DNA of 64,000 bases, taken from contig NZ_CP157350.1 in the NCBI RefSeq assembly GCF_051045985.1, positions 62,001 through 126,000 on the forward strand, in the 5' to 3' direction. The stretch's first letter is position 1, and every line of letters begins with the position of its first letter. Below the pieces are notes generated by a model, which did no database searches, had not been told where the DNA came from, and worked only from the letters and a program-made list of their open reading frames with translations. This document shows, one piece after another, positions 26,071 to 35,190 of the stretch. Both the position numbers and the translations under genes were made by a program. Origin of the DNA: Scardovia wiggsiae. Lineage in GTDB: Bacteria; Actinomycetota; Actinomycetes; Actinomycetales; Bifidobacteriaceae.

Positions 26071-27669
26071 ATGACATCGCCAGATGATCAGAAGAATTGG
26101 GAGCATCAGCCTTCGGATGACAGCTTTGTGCGCCCCGGCATTGATGACAGGCCGGATTATGATAATGCGCTTACTCCCGAGCAGAAAGAAAGTGTAGACA
26201 AGCTGCGCAAGCCGATCATGGAAGCACGGCCCGCAACACCGGAAACACTGCAGAATACCGATGTGCAGGCTGTGCGCATGACTGAGGCAGCGCCGGCAGT
26301 TGCCATCGCTGAAGTTGCTGAATCGGAGCCGCTGAACCCTGAATCCGCGTTGAATGATATGCGCGATCCCATGGCAGACGCATCAGGGCGCGTGCCTTCA
26401 CGCGGCGAACTGATCCGGCTTGGTATAGGTTTCACGGTAAGTGCTGTTGCATGTGCTATCCCGTGGGTGGCACTGAATACTATTATCCTTCCGGCGGTGC
26501 TGGGGCAGATTGATGATAATCAGAAAACTGCCATGCTTGGGATAGTGAACGCTGTAGGTGCAGTTGTAGCACTGCTGGCTAACGTCATATTCGGCACATT
26601 ATCTGACCTGACCCGTTCGAAGCGCGGCAAACGTTTCTGGTGGATCATCACAGGAGGGGTCGTAGCAGGTGTTAGCGTAGGGTTAATTAGTGTTACGCGG
26701 AATTTTGGATTGATCGTCCTCCTGTGGTCAATGGCCCAGCTGGGTTATAACATTATGCTTGCACCTTTTGTGGCAACTATGTCTGACCGCGTCCCGGACA
26801 AGGTCCGCGGTACGATTTCAGGTTTTTACGGTGCAGGTATAGCTGTCGGGCAGACCCTCGGAAATTATGTAGGCGCCAGCCTGATCAAACAGGGGGCTTC
26901 CGGGATTTTCGCCGGCTGGATGATGGGGCTTGGCGTATTTTCCCTTATTGGCATTATTACGGTAGCTATATGGCCTGCGGACAAATCTAATGTGGATCAG
27001 CCGCGCGATAAGTTCAGCGTCATGATGATCCTGCGCTCTTTCCGGCCTCCTCTGCATGCTCCGGATTTCTACTATGCCCTTAGTGGCAGGACGCTTATGA
27101 TGGGCGGATACTGGATGATCAACTCTTACCAGCTGTACATCTGCCAGGATTATATTTTTAGCGACCAGACTGACGCAGTCAAGAAGGCAGCTGCAGTTAT
27201 CGCTACCATGTCACTGATCACCCTGGGAGTTTCGCTTTTTGCTGCTGTGACTGCCGGACCGATTACTGACAGGATCCATATGCGTAAAATCCCTGTGGCG
27301 CTGGCATCATGCTTATTCGCCGTAGGCGCTGCAATGCCTCTGCTTTTCCATAGCCCGCTTGGGATGTATCTGTTCGCGGGTATAGCAGGCCTGGGTTATG
27401 GGATCTACAATGCTATTGATCAGGCGCTTAATGTTGCGGTACTGCCAAACCCTGAGGAAGCCGGTAAAGATCTGGGGATTTTGAACCTTGCAAATACCTT
27501 ATCTACAGTTATAGGTTCTGTATTTACCTCTACCATTCTAGGACTGGTCAGAGGGATGACCCACTCAGGGAAAGTTCCAGGCTACGCATACGTATGGGTA
27601 TTTATTATAGCTATTATCCTTGTACTTGTGGCTGCGTACCTCATCATGAGGATCAAGAAAGTCAGGTAG
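26071..27669 (+). CDS. scrT: MFS/GPH-type sugar transporter, probable sucrose permease
   Basis: A 532-residue transporter with 12 predicted membrane segments after an unusually long hydrophilic N-terminus of about 115 residues rich in Glu, Pro and Ala. Segments include FTVSAVACAIPWVALNTIIL and a loop with SDLTRSKRGKRFWW, which matches the cation:sugar symporter pattern between helices 2 and 3. Its position 34 bp after sucrose phosphorylase makes sucrose, imported with protons, the most likely substrate. The extended N-terminus is seen in bifidobacterial sucrose permeases and has no known motif. Confidence 0.87.
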   Translation: MTSPDDQKNWEHQPSDDSFVRPGIDDRPDYDNALTPEQKESVDKLRKPIMEARPATPETLQNTDVQAVRMTEAAPAVAIAEVAESEPLNPESALNDMRDPMADASGRVPSRGELIRLGIGFTVSAVACAIPWVALNTIILPAVLGQIDDNQKTAMLGIVNAVGAVVALLANVIFGTLSDLTRSKRGKRFWWIITGGVVAGVSVGLISVTRNFGLIVLLWSMAQLGYNIMLAPFVATMSDRVPDKVRGTISGFYGAGIAVGQTLGNYVGASLIKQGASGIFAGWMMGLGVFSLIGIITVAIWPADKSNVDQPRDKFSVMMILRSFRPPLHAPDFYYALSGRTLMMGGYWMINSYQLYICQDYIFSDQTDAVKKAAAVIATMSLITLGVSLFAAVTAGPITDRIHMRKIPVALASCLFAVGAAMPLLFHSPLGMYLFAGIAGLGYGIYNAIDQALNVAVLPNPEEAGKDLGILNLANTLSTVIGSVFTSTILGLVRGMTHSGKVPGYAYVWVFIIAIILVLVAAYLIMRIKKVR

Positions 27670-27743
27670 TGCCGGAGCTGTACGGTTCAGATCAGCACGG
27701 CAGGATGGTTTATTTCAGAACGCAGTAGAAGGGCTGTATTCGT

Positions 27744-27769
27744 GGGGCAGGGGCTTTGGCTTCTGCCCC
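27744..27769 (+). terminator. Possible scrT terminator hairpin
   Basis: GGGGCAG (27744-27750) pairs with CTGCCCC (27763-27769) around a 12-nt loop. It is not followed by a strong T-tract. Confidence 0.4.
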
Positions 27770-28093
27770 TCAACTTATCTCGAGGCTCCGGTTATTGTAA
27801 GATCTTATTCATATTTAGCAGATGCCAGCCCTCTTCCGTGGTGAGGCCTCGTGCCGCGGGGATGTTTTTTGCAGAAGTTTACGGCCTGCCCTGTTACGGT
27901 TTTGGCGACGGTTGGACCCTTTGACTTAAAGATGATCCGCTGGTTCCTGAATTTTATTTGTATCTGTATGTTTTACCGTCGGAAGATCCCATAAAGCTGG
28001 TTTTGCGCCTGCTCCGGATTGTTCCGGTTAATGTGCTTTATGTGCCGACTTGGCGGATATTGAGATGATGCATGCTGCAAGGCTACGGCAGAC

Positions 28094-28112
28094 AGTAGTA
28101 TTAGAGACTACT
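28094..28112 (+). promoter_or_regulatory. Inverted repeat upstream of the amino acid permease
   Basis: AGTAGT-ATTAGAG-ACTACT, perfect 6-7-6 symmetry, 58 nt before ATG 28171. It is a candidate operator or 5'UTR hairpin; it is too short for a T-box, whose conserved T-box sequence is absent. Confidence 0.35.
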
Positions 28113-28170
28113 AGCGTCAGATGAAGTTTTAGTGTGCAATAAGGCAGATACGCAGCAAGGGGTGGATAAT

Positions 28171-29679
28171 ATGGCGAACGGCAGTCCAACAGACAATTCG
28201 CTGGATTCTGTGGAGCAGCTTGATACCCATAACAAGATGGAGCGCGGACTGAGCAACCGCCATGTCCAGTTCATTGCAATTGGCGGCACCATCGGTACCG
28301 GGCTTTTCCTCGGTTCCGGCAAATCGATAGCGCTCACCGGCCCGTCGATCGTCCTCGTGTATATTGTGGTGGGGCTGGTAATGTTCATCCTGATGCGCGC
28401 TATCGGCGAACTTATGTATAATGATCCAAGCCAGCACACGTTTATCAACTTTATTACGAAATATGTAGGCAAGGGCTGGGGATACTTCGCGCAATGGTCG
28501 TACTGGATCGTGCTCGTCCTTATCGGTATGACTGAACTTACCGCAGTTTCCAAGTATTTTGTGGAGTTTTTCCGGACGTACAATATTGACCTGTCGTCGT
28601 GGAAATGGCTGATAGAGATAGCGTTCCTGGCTGTCCTCGTCCTCATCAACCTTATTGCTGTCAAGGCTTTCGGGGAGGCAGAATTCTGGTTTGCCATGAT
28701 CAAGATCACCCTGATCATAGGCATGATCGTTACCGCCATCGTTATGCTTATTATCCATTACCGTTATCCGGCAGTAAGCATAAGGACAACAAATTCTGTT
28801 ATCAGCTCGCCGGCAGGGGAAGTTTCGCTTGCCAATATTTTCCGCGGGTTTTCGATTGCCCCTCACGGCTGGTACAACTTTGCCATCGCATTCCCCATGG
28901 TATTTTTTGCGTATCAGCTGATTGAATTCGTCGGTGTAACAGTATCGGAAACCAAGAATCCGCGTCCGGTACTTAAAAAAGCTACAAACCAGATCATTTA
29001 CCGCATCCTGATCTTTTACGTCGGCGCGCTTATCGCCATCATGACTATTGTCCCCTGGCGCAATTTCGTGCCTGATAAGACAGGCGAATTCGTTTCCCCG
29101 TTTATTATGGTATTCAAATACGCAGGGATCGACTGGGCAGCAGCGCTCGTATTCTTTGTGGTGATCACAGCAGCGAGCTCGTCGCTGAACTCCCTCCTGT
29201 TCTCTGCAGGCCGCCATCTTTACCAGGTGGCGAACGGATCCCGGCAAGGCTCTGTTTTGCGCTTCTTCAGCCTTGAACAGGTATCAGGGCATAAAGTCCC
29301 TGCCCGTGCCATTCTGATGTCCGGGCTGTTTATCCTGCTGTCGCCTGCAGTAAGCCTGTTCCCGGCGGTAACGCAGGCATTCACATGGTTTTCCAGTGCG
29401 TCGAGTGCCGTTATTATCGGCATCTACATTTTGACGGTCATCGCACACTGGAAATACCGCAGCAGTTCTGATTTTACGGCTGACGGTTTCCTGATGCCTG
29501 CTTATAAAATTTTCGATGCCCTTGCCATTGCTTTTTTCATCCTTATCTATATTTCGCTTTTTATGGCGGCAGACACAGTATGGCTTGCGGTGGGCGGACT
29601 TGTATGGTTTACGGTCTTCGGTGTGTGGTCCCATTTCCGTGTGCGCCGCATGCAAGAGCGGCATACAGCCTCTCTGTAA
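28171..29679 (+). CDS. Amino acid permease, APC superfamily (AAT family)
   Basis: A 502-residue proton-coupled amino acid importer with about 12 membrane helices. The family opening is clear: LSNRHVQFIAIGGTIGTGLF, with the GTIGTGLF unwound-helix substrate motif, and EFVGVTVSETKNPRPVLKKA later. ATG 28171 has GGGGTGG seven bases upstream; the open frame to 28132 lacks one. Overall it resembles the LysP/AroP/CycA group, but substrate cannot be assigned. It converges on apbE with 28 bp between. Confidence 0.9.
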   Translation: MANGSPTDNSLDSVEQLDTHNKMERGLSNRHVQFIAIGGTIGTGLFLGSGKSIALTGPSIVLVYIVVGLVMFILMRAIGELMYNDPSQHTFINFITKYVGKGWGYFAQWSYWIVLVLIGMTELTAVSKYFVEFFRTYNIDLSSWKWLIEIAFLAVLVLINLIAVKAFGEAEFWFAMIKITLIIGMIVTAIVMLIIHYRYPAVSIRTTNSVISSPAGEVSLANIFRGFSIAPHGWYNFAIAFPMVFFAYQLIEFVGVTVSETKNPRPVLKKATNQIIYRILIFYVGALIAIMTIVPWRNFVPDKTGEFVSPFIMVFKYAGIDWAAALVFFVVITAASSSLNSLLFSAGRHLYQVANGSRQGSVLRFFSLEQVSGHKVPARAILMSGLFILLSPAVSLFPAVTQAFTWFSSASSAVIIGIYILTVIAHWKYRSSSDFTADGFLMPAYKIFDALAIAFFILIYISLFMAADTVWLAVGGLVWFTVFGVWSHFRVRRMQERHTASL

Positions 29680-29707
29680 GGCATCGGATTTTTGCGGGGA
29701 TTTATAT

Positions 29708-30952
29708 TTATTCTATAAAAATCTCTGCCGGGAACCCGGACGAATGCTGGGCTGTGTATCGGGCTTTGTGCGCGGCTGGACGCCCTGATGCGTCTTTGGA
29801 CGCATTCTCTGCTGAGTGCCCGGCTACAGTTGTGCACCCCTCTGGATGCCCGCTGAGCAGGCGGAGGAACTCAAAATTGATTTCCGGCGGAGTGCTGTTA
29901 TACAGATGCTGCGGGTCGCAGACGAATAATGCCGTTGCCAGCCCGTCGGCCCATGCTGTTGGATACTCCATACCGGATGATGTGTGCGGTGCATATACCC
30001 ACGTTGCCTCAACATCCCGGGCCGGCTTTCCCGTCAGCGCATCAAGGATGTGATGGGCCTGGATAAGTGAGGAATCAGGCCGGCGGACGGTCCATGTGCG
30101 CCTGCCCGGCGCTGAAGCGCACAGGGCGGTCCCGCGCATGCCGGGTTCGCGTGTACTGCGGCCGATGGTGCAGATGCCTATGGCGGTATCGGTATCGCTT
30201 GGATCTTCGAGCGCGACCTGTGTAACTCCGACGGCTGCCTGCACTGTATGGGATTTATAAGGTCTGTGCAGACTCTGGATATCCCCGGTCTCCTGGCTGT
30301 ACTGTGAGCGGGCTGCTGAAAAGTAGAGGTCTCCGCCCGCATTGATGGTGAACGCTCCGCAGCCCAGTGCCTCCAGCTGCGCGGATAAAAGGTCAACACA
30401 GAACCCTTTCCCCGCAGCACCGAAATCAAGGCTGACAGGCGTCCTGGTGTACAGTGTTGCCCCCTCCCTGTGGATAGACCGCCAGTCTGCGGTATGGAAT
30501 CCGGCAGGAGTGGCTCCTGCGGATATGCTGCGGGGCCTGCCTGGGGCGGTGCCCACAGGCCCACTGGAAGCAGGGCCATTGCCGATAAGGTCGAAAGGTA
30601 CGCTGTAGCCCAGGCGTATCAGGCTTTCCCCAATGCAGGGGTCTATACGGCCGTCAGTTGCCTCATACAGGGAATCGTAGATGTCAAAAAGCGGCCTGCA
30701 GTATTCGGGGAATTCAAAAATACTGTTATGCTCGGCTATACCCTGCGGATCGCCCATAGCGCGCACAAGCGAGCGGGGCAGGAACCGGGACAGGGCAGCT
30801 TCATATCCGGAGATAGATCGGCGGAGGCTGTCCTGCGCATCCTGCGGTATCCTTTTTTCGCTGGTAATGATCATGCCTGTACCCAGTACGCCGGGAAAAG
30901 CGCAGATATGCCGTTCTGCAGCAAAGGCGGCGCCAGTATCGGATATTCGCAT
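29708..30952 (-). CDS. apbE: FAD:protein FMN transferase (ApbE), no signal peptide
   Basis: Attaches FMN covalently from FAD to a Ser or Thr of partner proteins. Visible motifs are VLGTGMIIT near the start, DFGAAGKGFCVDLL, TINAGGDLYF, HHILDALTG and ADGLATALFV, together the ApbE core. At about 414 residues it is longer than the usual 310-350, with Pro/Gly/Ser-rich insertions around residues 120-145. It lacks any signal peptide or lipobox, unlike most ApbE proteins that act outside the membrane. It is divergent from the iron operon whose last gene encodes an FMN-binding lipoprotein with a matching flavinylation motif, its probable target. ATG 30952 has no ribosome-binding site, but TATAAT lies six bases before it. 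Confidence 0.88.
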   Translation of the reverse strand: MRISDTGAAFAAERHICAFPGVLGTGMIITSEKRIPQDAQDSLRRSISGYEAALSRFLPRSLVRAMGDPQGIAEHNSIFEFPEYCRPLFDIYDSLYEATDGRIDPCIGESLIRLGYSVPFDLIGNGPASSGPVGTAPGRPRSISAGATPAGFHTADWRSIHREGATLYTRTPVSLDFGAAGKGFCVDLLSAQLEALGCGAFTINAGGDLYFSAARSQYSQETGDIQSLHRPYKSHTVQAAVGVTQVALEDPSDTDTAIGICTIGRSTREPGMRGTALCASAPGRRTWTVRRPDSSLIQAHHILDALTGKPARDVEATWVYAPHTSSGMEYPTAWADGLATALFVCDPQHLYNSTPPEINFEFLRLLSGHPEGCTTVAGHSAENASKDASGRPAAHKARYTAQHSSGFPAEIFIE

Positions 30953-30958
30953 TGTGCC

Positions 30959-30964
30959 ATTATA
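30959..30964 (-). promoter_or_regulatory. -10 of leaderless apbE
   Basis: Consensus TATAAT on the minus strand six bases before the apbE ATG. TTGCCG 15 bp further upstream is a possible -35. Predicted transcription start coincides with the start codon. Confidence 0.5.
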
Positions 30965-31102
30965 CCTTGCAGGTGCAGGCGGCAATACAGGCGCTATAGT
31001 ATGGCCAACGATTTTGCAGCCTGCAGGCCGCAGCGCGCGCAGGCGTGATCACAGATACAGGAACAGATGTCAAAAATTTTTCAATAAGTTTCATTAAAAC
31101 CC

Positions 31103-31138
31103 TTTACAAATCGGCCCTGATATTTTACGTTAGTAAAA
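31103..31138 (+). promoter_or_regulatory. Iron operon promoter with 16-bp palindrome
   Basis: TTTACA (31103-31108) and TACGTT (31126-31131) have 17-bp spacing. The -10 lies inside a perfect palindrome TTTTAC-GTTA-GTAAAA (31123-31138), directly before the FTR1 gene's AAGGAG. This is the expected place for an iron-dependent repressor; the half-sites do not match the textbook DtxR/IdeR or Fur boxes well, so the regulator is unknown. Confidence 0.55.
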
Positions 31139-31159
31139 GAGTTCGTCCTAAGGAGAACC

Positions 31160-33082
31160 GTGAAACAGTATCCATATCCGTTTATACACATGCCTCAAGC
31201 CCTGCCGTTTACGCGCTGTAAACAGCATGGCGGGCTTAATGTACATCGTACATTGCTGCGGCATGCCCTGCGTGTATGTGTGTTCCTGTGCGCTGCTTTT
31301 GTGATATGCATAAGCGCCATATCAGGTGCCACTGTGCCCCGGGCGTATGCGGCAGATGCGGCAACGGATTATGCTTCATGGGATGCAGTCGTTTCCAGGA
31401 TCTCCCAGGACCTTGACTCTGCAGAGGCTTCTTACGGATCAGGCGATACTACAACGGCAGCAGCTTCATCGCAGCGTGCATACAACACAGGCTATGTTGC
31501 TACGAATATGACCAGTGCTGTGCAGCAGGTCCAGGGATCTGCAGAGGCCCAGTCCCAGGCCGGCGATTTTATGGCTGTCACATCGCTTACATACCAGCAG
31601 CCCAGCGCGCAGAATATCCAGGACCTCAAAACCCGCATACAGCAGCTCAAAAACCGGCTGAAGGCTTCGGCACAGGTGCTGGATGCCGACACTTCCCTCG
31701 GGTCCCCGCGGGTATATGGGAAAAAACTTGATGACAAGATCAGGCAGGAACGCCGCAAACTGGACGCTGAGAGCGTCAACAGGAATGAAGGCCGGGGGAA
31801 CCGCACATGGACTGCAGTTGCCCGTGAAATGAATGCTATCCTTGACAAGGCTTATACAACCGCAGTTGACGGCCATAACGGTGAAAAAGCAGCAGAGCTC
31901 GTCAACGATGCGTACTACAAGTATTACGAAAAGCTTGGTTTTGAAAAAACCGTTATGAGTGCGATCTCCGGGGCCCGTGTCTCCGCGGTAGAATACCAGT
32001 TCAAACAGACCCGTAAAGATATGGTTGCGGGTAAACCTGCGCAGACCATCAAAAAAGATGTAACTGCGTTGAAAGATATGCTCACTAAGGATGCCGGGAT
32101 ACTGGATGCCGCGAATTCCGGCGGTTCGTCTGCCGCGCACATCAACCCGTTCACACAGTTCTTCAGTTCCTCATTCGGGCAGGCATTCATCATACTGATC
32201 CGTGAAGGGCTTGAAGCCATCCTCGTAGTTGCGGCTGTTATTGCCTATCTTGTAAAAGCAGGGTATAAGGATAAGCTGCGTTATATTTACATGGGTGTCC
32301 TGGCCGGGATCATAGCTTCCGGGATCATGGCAGTTATCTTGAATGTACTGTTCGGTGCGAGCGGATCCCATCAGGAAATGATCGAAGGGTTTACCGCCCT
32401 TGTTGCTATGCTGATGCTGCTGTTCACCAGCAACTGGATGCTCAATAAATCGTCGGTCGCAGGATGGAACACATATATCCGTTCCAAAACTGAGAAAAGT
32501 ATTTCAACAGGGAGCGTGCTTTCCCTGGCCTCGCTGTCGTTCCTTGCAGTATTCCGTGAGGGGGCCGAAACTGTGCTGTTTTACCAGGCGCTGGCCGGAA
32601 TGGTATCAGGCAGCGATTACAGCGCCCTGTACGGAGGGGCTGCCGCAGCAGCTGTTATCCTTGTTATCGTCTTCCTGCTCATCCGCTTCACATCAGTCAG
32701 GATCCCTATCCGCCCGTTCTTCGCAGCCACCAGTACCCTTATGGCAGCCATGGTCGTGATTTTTGCAGGCAGCGGGCTCCATGAACTGATTGAGGCTGAT
32801 GTGATCGACGGCGTGTATCACCCGGATTGGATCACCAATGATTTCCTGGGGATATACCCATACACAGAAACTGTTGTTTTCCAGATAATCATGGCTGCAA
32901 CGGTCATAATACTGGCAGCGGTTTCCATCATCAGCCAGAGGAAGGCCAGGAAGGCTTCCCTTCAGGCGGAGGGGGACGGTACCGGAGCGTCCGGCCCGGA
33001 TACCGGAAGCCCCCACGCAGATGTGCCTCATACGGGGCAGCAAAAAAATAATCCAAACAGTACACATAATCACAACGATTAA
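31160..33082 (+). CDS. FTR1-family iron permease with N-terminal extracytoplasmic domain
   Basis: A high-affinity iron importer. From GTG 31160 (AAGGAG four bases upstream) there is a signal/anchor segment at about residues 35-60, an extracytoplasmic helical domain to about residue 335, then seven predicted membrane helices. The two iron-translocating motifs are REGLE (348-352) and REGAE (466-470). The C-terminal tail is short, His-containing and hydrophilic. It heads the seven-gene operon to 39224. Large N-terminal domains of this type are common when FTR1 works with P19 instead of EfeO. Confidence 0.93.
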   Translation: MKQYPYPFIHMPQALPFTRCKQHGGLNVHRTLLRHALRVCVFLCAAFVICISAISGATVPRAYAADAATDYASWDAVVSRISQDLDSAEASYGSGDTTTAAASSQRAYNTGYVATNMTSAVQQVQGSAEAQSQAGDFMAVTSLTYQQPSAQNIQDLKTRIQQLKNRLKASAQVLDADTSLGSPRVYGKKLDDKIRQERRKLDAESVNRNEGRGNRTWTAVAREMNAILDKAYTTAVDGHNGEKAAELVNDAYYKYYEKLGFEKTVMSAISGARVSAVEYQFKQTRKDMVAGKPAQTIKKDVTALKDMLTKDAGILDAANSGGSSAAHINPFTQFFSSSFGQAFIILIREGLEAILVVAAVIAYLVKAGYKDKLRYIYMGVLAGIIASGIMAVILNVLFGASGSHQEMIEGFTALVAMLMLLFTSNWMLNKSSVAGWNTYIRSKTEKSISTGSVLSLASLSFLAVFREGAETVLFYQALAGMVSGSDYSALYGGAAAAAVILVIVFLLIRFTSVRIPIRPFFAATSTLMAAMVVIFAGSGLHELIEADVIDGVYHPDWITNDFLGIYPYTETVVFQIIMAATVIILAAVSIISQRKARKASLQAEGDGTGASGPDTGSPHADVPHTGQQKNNPNSTHNHND

Positions 33083-33121
33083 ACACACAGTGTCAGATCC
33101 TGTAAAGAAAGGCAGATACAG

Positions 33122-33757
33122 ATGGCAACAGATAATGCAGGAAAACTGAAGAAAGTATGTGCGGCCGCAATAGCCATGCTCTGTGCGGGCGCTATGGCCG
33201 TTTCGCTCTCGGGCTGCGGCTCGCAGAAGCCTGCAGCGACTAAAGCGAAAACATCGCAGACATCCAGCGATTCACAGGGCAGCAAAGGCTTTGAGGAGTA
33301 CCCTATCGGGCATGACCAGGAAGTCGGGCCGCTGAATGTGTCTATGGTGTATTTCCAGCCCGTAGATATGAAGCCGTCAGGCATGGGCCTGTCGGCAGCT
33401 GAAGCCAGCTTCCATCTGGAGGCTGATATCCATGCCCTGGCAAATAATGACCTGGGCTATTCCAAAGGCGAGTATGTGCCTGATCTGACTGTACAGTATG
33501 AGATCGTGGATAAAACCACCGGCCAGGCTGCCGCATCGGGGACATTCATGCAGATGAATGCCAATGACGGACCGCACTATGGCGCCAACGTGAAGCTCGA
33601 CAAGGCAGGCCAGTATAAGCTCAACCTGTCGATCCACTCGCCGGCTGAAAAAGGGTGGGCACTCCATGTCGATAAGGAGACCGGCGTCAAAGGCGAGTTC
33701 TGGACCACACCTTTGAAAGTCAGCTTCGACTGGAACTACACGCCGCATAAGTGGTAA
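33122..33757 (+). CDS. P19/Tp34-family iron-binding lipoprotein
   Basis: The extracytoplasmic partner of FTR1, 211 residues. It carries a lipoprotein signal (lipobox LSGC, Cys32), a Ser/Lys-rich linker, and the P19 beta-sandwich with metal-site signatures: a Met in PSGMGLSAAEASFHLEADIHA, Glu and His in LEADIHA, and a His in DGPHYGANVKL. P19 binds copper and iron at a Met/His/Glu site and passes iron to FTR1. It is placed 40 bp after the FTR1 gene. Confidence 0.92.
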   Translation: MATDNAGKLKKVCAAAIAMLCAGAMAVSLSGCGSQKPAATKAKTSQTSSDSQGSKGFEEYPIGHDQEVGPLNVSMVYFQPVDMKPSGMGLSAAEASFHLEADIHALANNDLGYSKGEYVPDLTVQYEIVDKTTGQAAASGTFMQMNANDGPHYGANVKLDKAGQYKLNLSIHSPAEKGWALHVDKETGVKGEFWTTPLKVSFDWNYTPHKW

Positions 33758-33799
33758 CCTTCAGAGTGCATTTCACCAGGGAAACAGCAAAGGATTCTT

Positions 33800-35173
33800 G
33801 TGCTTAAACAGTTTGTCACCGCATTGCCCGGAACGCTGACACCGGTATTACTGTATATGGTGTTAAACGTTACCCTGTCCGTGGGGGAGGGCAAAGCAAA
33901 ACCTCTGAGCAGCTCCTGGCGTTTCATAGGTATGCTTGCGGGCATTGCGGGGGCAGTTGTTTTTGCCGGCCTGCGCTCATTCGCAGTGATAAGCCAGCAG
34001 ACGGCGGCGCTGCGACCGGCCCTTTACGTGAGCGTGATCGCAGATATCGCTGTTACCGCCGCAATCGCAGGGTCAGGCTGGCTGATAAATAACTGGCGCA
34101 GCCAGTGCGCACAGCAGCGTAGCCGGCAGGGGGAGTCCGGTTCAGCTGCAGCAGGCCGGGGAACAGCAAGACGGCGCTTCACATGGCTTGACCTGGCTAA
34201 CCTCGTGGCTGCCGCAGCTATTGCGGATACATTTTTCACCTGCCTTCCGGACGTCATCATCCAGCTGGCGAACTTCGTGGAAACAGGCCAGTCGGCGTTC
34301 ACATCCGCTATGCTGGCACGCGCTTTGGGCTTCTTCCTTGGCGTAGGGGCAGCAGTAGCTGTTGCGGCCATTTTTTCAACAATGCGGACAAGCGTACCGC
34401 ACAGGGTTTTTGCTGCAACCGGCGTGCTGTTTATGGCTGCCGTACTTATCCAGCAGAGCACGGCCCTGGTGCAGATACTGGTGAATACAGCTGACATCGA
34501 GCTGAGTGATGCCCTGTTCTCCGTACTGGTATTCCTCATCAACCACGGGCTTTACCTTGTTATTGCCCAGGCGGCTGTATTCATTATCCCCGCTGCTGTT
34601 TCGGTGGCGGCAGGGATCCGCATCAGCCCGCAGGCGCGTATCCAGGTGCAGGGATCAGGCCATTCCCAGGCGCAGGGCCGTATCGCGAGGAAATTCCGCA
34701 GACATGCATGCGCTGCGGCAGTATGGTCCCTGGCAGCGGTCCTTTTCGTCGGCACAGCACTTACCTATGGCGTTGCCCGCACTAACCAGGAGATCGTCCT
34801 GTCTGCCCCTGAGAAATATGAGCTGAAGGATGGCGTCGCCTCAGTCTCTTACGGCCAGCTTTCTGACGGCCATCTCCACCGGTTCCAGTACACGGCGAAA
34901 GACGGCACTGTTATGCGGTTCATCATTATCAAAAAATCTGGCGGCGCGTATGGTGTCGGGCTGGATGCATGCGAAAACTGCGGTCCGGCAGGGTATTACG
35001 AAAAAGACGGGAAGATAGTCTGCAAAAAGTGTGATGTTGCTATAAACCTTGCGACCATTGGTTTTAAGGGAGGGTGCAACCCCATCCCGGTCGCATATGA
35101 ATCGGCGCATGGGAAGATCACTATCAAAACAGCCGATCTGGATGCCCTTTCGAGCCACTTCAAAACGCTGTAG
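33800..35173 (+). CDS. DUF2318 (Fe-S-containing) membrane protein
   Basis: A 457-residue protein with about eight membrane helices followed, from about residue 335, by a C-terminal DUF2318 domain. That domain contains ACENC, VCKKC and GGCNP, five cysteines arranged as two CxxC pairs plus one, which suggests a metal or Fe-S site outside the membrane. Homologues regularly lie in FTR1-P19 operons, where they are thought to take part in iron redox or transfer. The GTG start has AAAGGA six bases upstream; there is no earlier start with a better site. Confidence 0.85.
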   Translation: MLKQFVTALPGTLTPVLLYMVLNVTLSVGEGKAKPLSSSWRFIGMLAGIAGAVVFAGLRSFAVISQQTAALRPALYVSVIADIAVTAAIAGSGWLINNWRSQCAQQRSRQGESGSAAAGRGTARRRFTWLDLANLVAAAAIADTFFTCLPDVIIQLANFVETGQSAFTSAMLARALGFFLGVGAAVAVAAIFSTMRTSVPHRVFAATGVLFMAAVLIQQSTALVQILVNTADIELSDALFSVLVFLINHGLYLVIAQAAVFIIPAAVSVAAGIRISPQARIQVQGSGHSQAQGRIARKFRRHACAAAVWSLAAVLFVGTALTYGVARTNQEIVLSAPEKYELKDGVASVSYGQLSDGHLHRFQYTAKDGTVMRFIIIKKSGGAYGVGLDACENCGPAGYYEKDGKIVCKKCDVAINLATIGFKGGCNPIPVAYESAHGKITIKTADLDALSSHFKTL

Positions 35174-35190
35174 GATGGAAGAAGGCTCAT

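Larger units (their letters stand above)
27670..28170. other. Gene-free region between scrT and the amino acid permease
   Basis: Five hundred bases with no convincing gene; a 60-codon open frame at 27742-27924 has no support. It contains a hairpin about 75 nt after scrT and a small inverted repeat near 28,100. No remnant of a LacI-type regulator was seen. Confidence 0.5.

Noticed and set aside
27742..27924. A 60-codon open frame after scrT
   Set aside because: No ribosome-binding site, no recognisable domain, and it overlaps a hairpin; probably chance.
28050..28170. A T-box riboswitch before the amino acid permease
   Set aside because: The conserved T-box sequence and specifier stem are absent; only a small inverted repeat is present.
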